From contig DGQO01000236.1 of the NCBI GenBank assembly GCA_002400445.1, forward strand, positions 1,941 to 19,380: a stretch of 17,440 nucleotides of DNA. Direction: 5' to 3'. The notes beneath the pieces are model-generated. The model had not been told where the DNA came from. It ran no database searches and was given only the letters and a program-made list of their open reading frames with translations. Every line of letters starts with the position of its first letter. Positions within the stretch are counted from its first letter, which is position 1. The position numbers and the translations under genes are program-made. Shown here piece by piece: positions 14,112 through 17,440 of the stretch. The DNA comes from Chitinophagaceae bacterium UBA4412 (GTDB lineage Bacteria > Bacteroidota > Bacteroidia > Chitinophagales > Chitinophagaceae).

Positions 14112-14558
14112 ATGCAGGTAATACTAATACAAGATGTAAATAACCTCGGCGGTACCAACGAATTGGTTACTGTAAGAAATGGTTATGGTCGCAACTATCT
14201 TATTCCGCAAAAACTTGCGGTAGAAGCTAGTCCTAGCAATTTGAAGCAACTCAACGAAAAGCTGAAGCAGCAAGCTAAAAAAGAGGCCAAGTTGTTGGCT
14301 GAAATTAATAGCGTAATTGCTGTACTTAAAAACGGCGCTCTTAAAATTGGTGCAAAAACAGGTACCAGTGGTAAGATTTTCGGAAGTGTAACTTCCGTGC
14401 AGATTGCACGGGCAATCAGGGAGCAAAAAGGCTATGAAATTGATCGTCGCCGCATCCAATTGCCAGAAGATGTAAAAGAGTTAGGCACATACCAGGCTAA
14501 AATTGATTTCGGTAACGGAAATGAAACTGAAGTTGATTTTGAGGTAGAAGCAGAGTAA
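14112..14558 (+). CDS. rplI: 50S ribosomal protein L9
   Basis: Binds 23S rRNA domain V and projects from the ribosome near the L1 stalk. It is 148 residues from the ATG at 14112, which gives the standard MQVILIQDVNNLG start. The frame is open back to a TTG at 14091, but the extra seven residues do not fit the family. The N-domain has VRNGYGRNYLIPQKLAVEA, the L9 signature, followed by a long helix rich in Lys/Gln/Ala (about 43-75). The C-domain has GKIFGSVTSVQIARAI. It lies 83 bases after rpsR, in a gap with possible RNA structure, and a strong terminator follows. Confidence 0.96.
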   Translation: MQVILIQDVNNLGGTNELVTVRNGYGRNYLIPQKLAVEASPSNLKQLNEKLKQQAKKEAKLLAEINSVIAVLKNGALKIGAKTGTSGKIFGSVTSVQIARAIREQKGYEIDRRRIQLPEDVKELGTYQAKIDFGNGNETEVDFEVEAE

Positions 14559-14577
14559 ATTTATATAGCTTATTCCT

Positions 14578-14610
14578 AAAGCCGTTTCCTAAAAAGGAAA
14601 CGGCTTTTTT
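14578..14610 (+). terminator. Intrinsic terminator of the rpsF-rpsR-rplI operon
   Basis: AAAGCCGTTTCCT (14578-14590) and AGGAAACGGCTTT (14595-14607) form a perfect 13-bp stem with an AAAA loop, running into a T tract (six T, ending at 14610). It starts 19 bases past the rplI stop and ends the operon. Confidence 0.92.
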
Positions 14611-14636
14611 GTGCGTAAAATCCGTAAGTTTAAATT

Positions 14637-16214
14637 ATGCGACAATATGTTTTGTGCTTTTGTATTATACTTTCTTTGATACACTGCACCGATAATGAGA
14701 ATAAGAAAGAACAATCAAATCAGTCAGCAGATATCGCCAGCATTAAAGGAGGTTTTACTGCAGAAAGAAATCAATTTTTTGATAGTAGCCTCGTGCCCTT
14801 TTTCCTTGAAAAATATCCGGCCTTTAGCCAAATCCGAACCGAACTTAAATTCTTTTACCAGCAACGCAATTATGCGCTGGCCTGGTTTGATACGAACGGA
14901 ATGATTGAGCAGGCAGGTAACCTTTACAACCATATAAGGAATATTGAAGATGAAGGTATCAATGCTGACAAGCTGCGCTACCAGAAAGAATTAAATCTTT
15001 TAATGGAAGCTGTGGGCGATCAAATGACCGACTCATCAAGAGCTGCTACAGATTTAATGCTTACCGCCCAATACTTACAATATGCAAAAACAGTGTGGCA
15101 GGGTATTGACGAAAAAGAAACCTTATCCCTGGAATGGTTGCTCCCCCGAAAATCTGTTTCTTATGTTGCCCTCCTGGATTCCCTGGTGAGCGGAAAAGAT
15201 GTGCTAACTAACCCTCCCGTATATGCTCAATATTACCAACTCCGTGAGTTTTTAAAAAAATATCGGAGTATGGAATCAGCCGATACCGTGCAAGTGGGTG
15301 ATATGGTAACACGGCTCGACAAAGGAGACAGCAGCCTTGACCTATTCCCCTTAAAAAGAAAGCTCTCCATCCTGGGTGACTTGAATGCTAAAAACGTAAA
15401 TAAATTTTACGATGATAGCCTGGTGACAGCTTTACAAAGATTCCAATCAAGAATGGGTTTAAAGATTACAGGAAAGATTGCTCCCTCAGATCTTGCCGAA
15501 ATAAATATGCCCCTTCATAAACGCATAGAAACGATTATCGTAAACATGGAAAGAAGCCGCTGGGTTACCCAGAAGCCGGCTCCAGATCACATCCTGGTAA
15601 ATATTCCGGAATTTAAACTCTATGTTGTTGAAAATGGAATTCCGCAATGGAGCATGAATGTAGTAGTTGGAAAAAATCAACACAAAACCGTTGTTTTTAA
15701 TGGAGATATCAAATACATCGTATTTAGTCCTTATTGGAATATACCCAATAGCATTGTTCAACATGAAATCTTACCCGGCATTCGTAGGAATGCCAACTAC
15801 CTGCGCCGGCATAATATGGAATGGAATAACGGGGGCATACGACAGAAGCCGGGAAAAAACAATTCGCTGGGTTTGGTAAAATTCCTGTTTCCAAACAGCC
15901 ATTCGATCTACCTTCACGATACCCCTTCCAAATCGCTGTTTAATGAAACAAACAGAGCATTTAGTCATGGCTGCATCCGCCTGGCTGAACCCCAAAAACT
16001 GGCTACATACCTGCTGCGTTCAGATACAAGCTGGACGGAAAATAAAATTAAAAAAGCAATGAATGCGGGAGTGGAAAAGACCGTCACCCTAAAGAAACCA
16101 GAACCGGTATTCATAGCTTACTTCACCGCCTGGGTAGCCCAGGATGGCCAGTTAAACCTTAGGAAAGACATCTACCAAAGAGACACAAACCTGCTGGAAA
16201 TGATCCTCAAGTAG
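14637..16214 (+). CDS. YcbB-like L,D-transpeptidase (YkuD domain), probable lipoprotein
   Basis: A cell-wall enzyme expected to make 3-3 crosslinks between peptidoglycan stem peptides or to attach proteins to murein. It is 525 residues. The N-terminus MRQYVLCFCIILSLIHC resembles a lipoprotein signal, with C17 followed by TDNENKKE; His before the Cys is not a standard lipobox, so lipidation is uncertain. Residues about 45-240 match the scaffold region seen in YcbB-type enzymes. About 250-290 is a peptidoglycan-binding-like domain (SLVTALQRFQSRMGLKITGK). From about 318 is the YkuD catalytic domain: HDTP (427-430) and AFSHGCIRLA (441-450) with H444 and catalytic C446. It starts 26 bases after the L9 terminator, so its promoter must be very close or it depends on read-through. 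Confidence 0.92.
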   Translation: MRQYVLCFCIILSLIHCTDNENKKEQSNQSADIASIKGGFTAERNQFFDSSLVPFFLEKYPAFSQIRTELKFFYQQRNYALAWFDTNGMIEQAGNLYNHIRNIEDEGINADKLRYQKELNLLMEAVGDQMTDSSRAATDLMLTAQYLQYAKTVWQGIDEKETLSLEWLLPRKSVSYVALLDSLVSGKDVLTNPPVYAQYYQLREFLKKYRSMESADTVQVGDMVTRLDKGDSSLDLFPLKRKLSILGDLNAKNVNKFYDDSLVTALQRFQSRMGLKITGKIAPSDLAEINMPLHKRIETIIVNMERSRWVTQKPAPDHILVNIPEFKLYVVENGIPQWSMNVVVGKNQHKTVVFNGDIKYIVFSPYWNIPNSIVQHEILPGIRRNANYLRRHNMEWNNGGIRQKPGKNNSLGLVKFLFPNSHSIYLHDTPSKSLFNETNRAFSHGCIRLAEPQKLATYLLRSDTSWTENKIKKAMNAGVEKTVTLKKPEPVFIAYFTAWVAQDGQLNLRKDIYQRDTNLLEMILK

Positions 16215-16228
16215 TTTTACTGAAAATA

Positions 16229-16258
16229 TTTGTAATTTCAAATAAAAGATTACATTTG
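16229..16258 (+). promoter_or_regulatory. Candidate promoter of the RRM gene
   Basis: TTTG (16229-16232), an 18-base spacer, and TACATTTG (16251-16258) give the best two-part Bacteroidota promoter on the plus strand of this window. A perfect inverted repeat TGTAAT (16231-16236)/ATTACA (16249-16254) overlaps both elements, and ATTTGTAA occurs twice (16228-16235, 16254-16261), so a repressor site is possible. The predicted leader is about 115 bases. Confidence 0.55.
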
Positions 16259-16380
16259 TAAGGCTTTAATGTGTTTAGTTTCATCTGTTGGCTGATTTGA
16301 TTTTCTTTTAGGTGTCGTTTTCAGTTCATTGTATCAACTAGGGCATTATGGTATTTATTTAATTTAAAAAGTTTATTACA

Positions 16381-16773
16381 ATGAACATTTATGTAGGAAA
16401 TCTGAGTTGGTCAATGACTGATGAAGACCTCAGCGCACTTTTTTCTCAGTATGGAAATGTATCTAGCGCAAAAATTCTTAAAGACAAAATGAACGGCCGT
16501 AGCAAAGGCTTTGGTTTTGTAGAAATGGAAGACGACGAAGCTGCGAAAACAGCAATTGCTAATCTGAACGAAAATGAAATTCAGGGACGCAAACTAATCG
16601 TAAACGAATCACAACCAAGGGCCGAAGGCGATAGCTACAAGAAGCGTAGCGGCGGCGGAGGATTTGGTGGCGGAAGTCGTGGCGGCGGCGGCGGAAGTCG
16701 TGGTGGCTATGGCGGCGGCGGTGGAAACCGTAGCGGCGGTGGTGGTTACGGTGGCGGCGGCAGAGATTACTAA
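16381..16773 (+). CDS. Single-RRM RNA-binding protein with a glycine-rich tail
   Basis: A small RNA-binding protein of 130 residues. One RNA recognition motif fills 1-80: RNP2 is IYVGNL (3-8), RNP1 is SKGFGFVE (41-48), with the aromatic positions Y4, F44 and F46 intact. After a basic link (YKKRS), residues 91-130 are almost all Gly with interspersed Arg, Ser, Tyr and Asn, ending GGRDY. This layout is that of cyanobacterial Rbp and plant glycine-rich RNA-binding proteins. RRM proteins are common in Bacteroidota and are thought to act as RNA chaperones there, since Hfq is often missing. The gene has its own promoter and terminator. A cold or stress role is possible but not shown by the sequence. 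Confidence 0.94.
   Translation: MNIYVGNLSWSMTDEDLSALFSQYGNVSSAKILKDKMNGRSKGFGFVEMEDDEAAKTAIANLNENEIQGRKLIVNESQPRAEGDSYKKRSGGGGFGGGSRGGGGGSRGGYGGGGGNRSGGGGYGGGGRDY
16651..16761 (+). repeat. GGC/GGT-rich low-complexity run coding the glycine tail
   Basis: Residues 91-127 of the RRM protein are coded by dense GGC, GGT and GGA codons broken by AGT-CGT, TAT and AAC-CGT. The DNA is far more GC-rich than its flanks and likely to slip in replication or assemble poorly. Confidence 0.8.
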
Positions 16774-16798
16774 GATCTTTCTAATACCAGATAATTTT

Positions 16799-16842
16799 AA
16801 ACTCTTTCCACGAGTGTTACAACTTTGGGAAGAGTTTTTTTA
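16799..16842 (+). terminator. Intrinsic terminator of the RRM gene
   Basis: AAACTCTTTCC (16799-16809) pairs with GGGAAGAGTTT (16827-16837), 11 pairs with one G-U, around a 17-base loop. A run of T follows directly (to 16841). It lies 25 bases past the stop. Confidence 0.8.
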
Positions 16843-17135
16843 TGCCCTTACCTCAGGTTCTCTAGCCTAAGCATTGTCTTAGACCCAGCGCTGGTATATT
16901 GGAGCTTTCATCTACCACCATTCATCAGCACCTTTTCGCCGCACGCCTGCTATCTTTAGCTGGCCAGCGCACCTATTGCTTTACCTCCTAAAGGATATCC
17001 GGCTAAGCGGCGCAGCCATTGAGCTACATATATCTCATGGGTAAATTAAGGTCGAACCTGTCAAAGTAACTGACCAAAGCAAGTAACATGGTGTAAGCTA
17101 ACAAAGCAAATTGTTCTGTATAAAGCACAATCAAA

Positions 17136-17255
17136 TTATTTGTTGAACCGCATACTTACAGCATAAAAGGGGGTAAAAAATGCTTCAAATTGATACATCG
17201 TTGTAAGCAGCATAAGTTCTTGCTTTATGACTGCCTCATAACATGAAAGCAACAT
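17136..17255 (-). CDS. Possible 39-residue protein of unknown function
   Basis: An ATG at 17255 opens a leftward frame of 39 codons ending in TAA at 17136, beginning MLLSCYEAVIKQEL and ending FYAVSMRFNK. It contains inner ATGs, one of which gives a 25-residue product (MLLTTMYQFEAFF...). The start lies two bases past an 18-bp palindrome, which could be an operator. I recognise no family, and an ORF this short may arise by chance. No ribosome-binding site or promoter is clear. Confidence 0.15.
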   Translation of the reverse strand: MLLSCYEAVIKQELMLLTTMYQFEAFFTPFYAVSMRFNK

Positions 17256-17257
17256 AA

Positions 17258-17275
17258 ATTTCTAAATTTAGAAAT
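17258..17275. promoter_or_regulatory. Perfect 18-bp palindrome, candidate operator
   Basis: ATTTCTAAATTTAGAAAT equals its own reverse complement over 18 bases. It has no loop, so a dimeric DNA-binding protein site is more likely than an RNA hairpin. It sits immediately upstream of the small leftward ORF and in the AT-rich right end. AT-rich DNA makes chance palindromes more likely, but 18 perfect bases is notable. Confidence 0.35.
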
Positions 17276-17440
17276 AAAAATATTCTTCTGCTTCCAATCA
17301 TTCCTGTCTGCTCTTTATATCCAGCACAACTCCAGTCTTAACAAAAAGCCACACTGCCATTTTCTAACTTCATACTCTTTCCAATTATTCGGGTATTAAT
17401 AGTTGGGTATTGGTACTGACGGCAGGATTAAACATACACG

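Larger units (their letters stand above)
16843..17440. other. About 600 bases without a recognised gene
   Basis: No ORF here reaches 60 codons and no known RNA gene is evident. The left half (to about 17040) is moderately GC-rich and has several short perfect palindromes: CCAGCGCTGG (16885-16894), GCTGGCCAGC (16959-16968) and GGATATCC (16993-17000). A bulged hairpin CCATTGAG/CTCATGG spans 17016-17040. The right half is AT-rich with an 18-bp palindrome and one 39-codon leftward ORF. It could be the upstream region of a gene beyond the window, a small RNA, or decayed sequence. Confidence 0.5.

Noticed and set aside
14101..14121. Six-codon ORF just before rplI with better spacing to AAGGA
   Set aside because: It is too short and overlaps the rplI start out of frame; most likely chance, although a tiny leader peptide cannot be fully excluded.
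16664..16870. A 68-codon Ala/Val-rich ORF
   Set aside because: It is the shifted frame of the glycine-tail repeats and runs through the terminator.
17016..17058. tRNA-like words on the minus strand (TAGCTCAATGG, GGTTCGA)
   Set aside because: They are in the wrong order for a tRNA (T-loop-like word before the D-arm-like word), no acceptor stem or anticodon arm forms, and a permuted tRNA would be unprecedented here.
17180..17206. Eight-codon ORF preceded by AGGGGG
   Set aside because: Too short to support, with no family or conservation visible, and Bacteroidota rarely depend on such ribosome-binding sites.

Overview
The window looks like a chromosomal segment from the Bacteroidota, most likely a Chitinophagaceae-type member. 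Several signs agree. A secreted protein ends in a type IX secretion (T9SS) C-terminal sorting domain. Ribosomal protein S16 carries a long Ala/Pro/Glu tail. The rpsF-rpsR-rplI cluster lacks ssb. Shine-Dalgarno sites are poor, and Bacteroidota-type promoter elements (-7 TAnnTTTG with a TTG/TTTG about 18-20 bases upstream) precede several genes. The content is mostly conserved housekeeping genes. I see no CRISPR array, phage, insertion sequence, rRNA or convincing tRNA.

Left part (1-3317): the start of a sulfate-assimilation operon runs leftward, with cysH (APS-reductase type, Fe-S ligands present) followed by cysD, which runs off the window. A divergent Rrf2-family regulator with four clustered cysteines probably controls it. 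Tail-to-tail with the regulator is dinB (DNA polymerase IV), which sits 29 bases behind rimM.

Centre-left (3318-8269, all leftward): sucA (2-oxoglutarate dehydrogenase E1), ffh (SRP GTPase), rpsP (S16) and rimM (ribosome maturation). A strong intrinsic terminator separates rpsP from rimM, and rimM has its own good promoter candidate. The usual downstream partners trmD and rplS are absent; dinB is in their place.

Centre-right (8270-13259, rightward): rpsT (S20) with a terminator, then two exported hydrolases. One is an 846-residue endonuclease I-family nuclease with two FN3-like repeats and a T9SS sorting domain. The other is an M14-family zinc peptidase. A very stable 17-bp hairpin lies between them.

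Right part (13260-16773, rightward): the S6-S18-L9 ribosomal operon with promoter and terminator, a YcbB-like L,D-transpeptidase, and a short RRM RNA-binding protein with a glycine-rich tail, preceded by a good promoter and a leader of about 115 bases. The last 600 bases (16843-17440) hold no recognised gene. They contain several short palindromes, including a perfect 18-bp one, and a 39-codon leftward ORF of unknown status.

I found no clearly new multi-gene system. The most interesting leads are the cysteine-rich Rrf2 regulator with an inverted repeat over its own start, the RRM gene leader, the hairpin after the nuclease gene, and the unexplained right-hand end.
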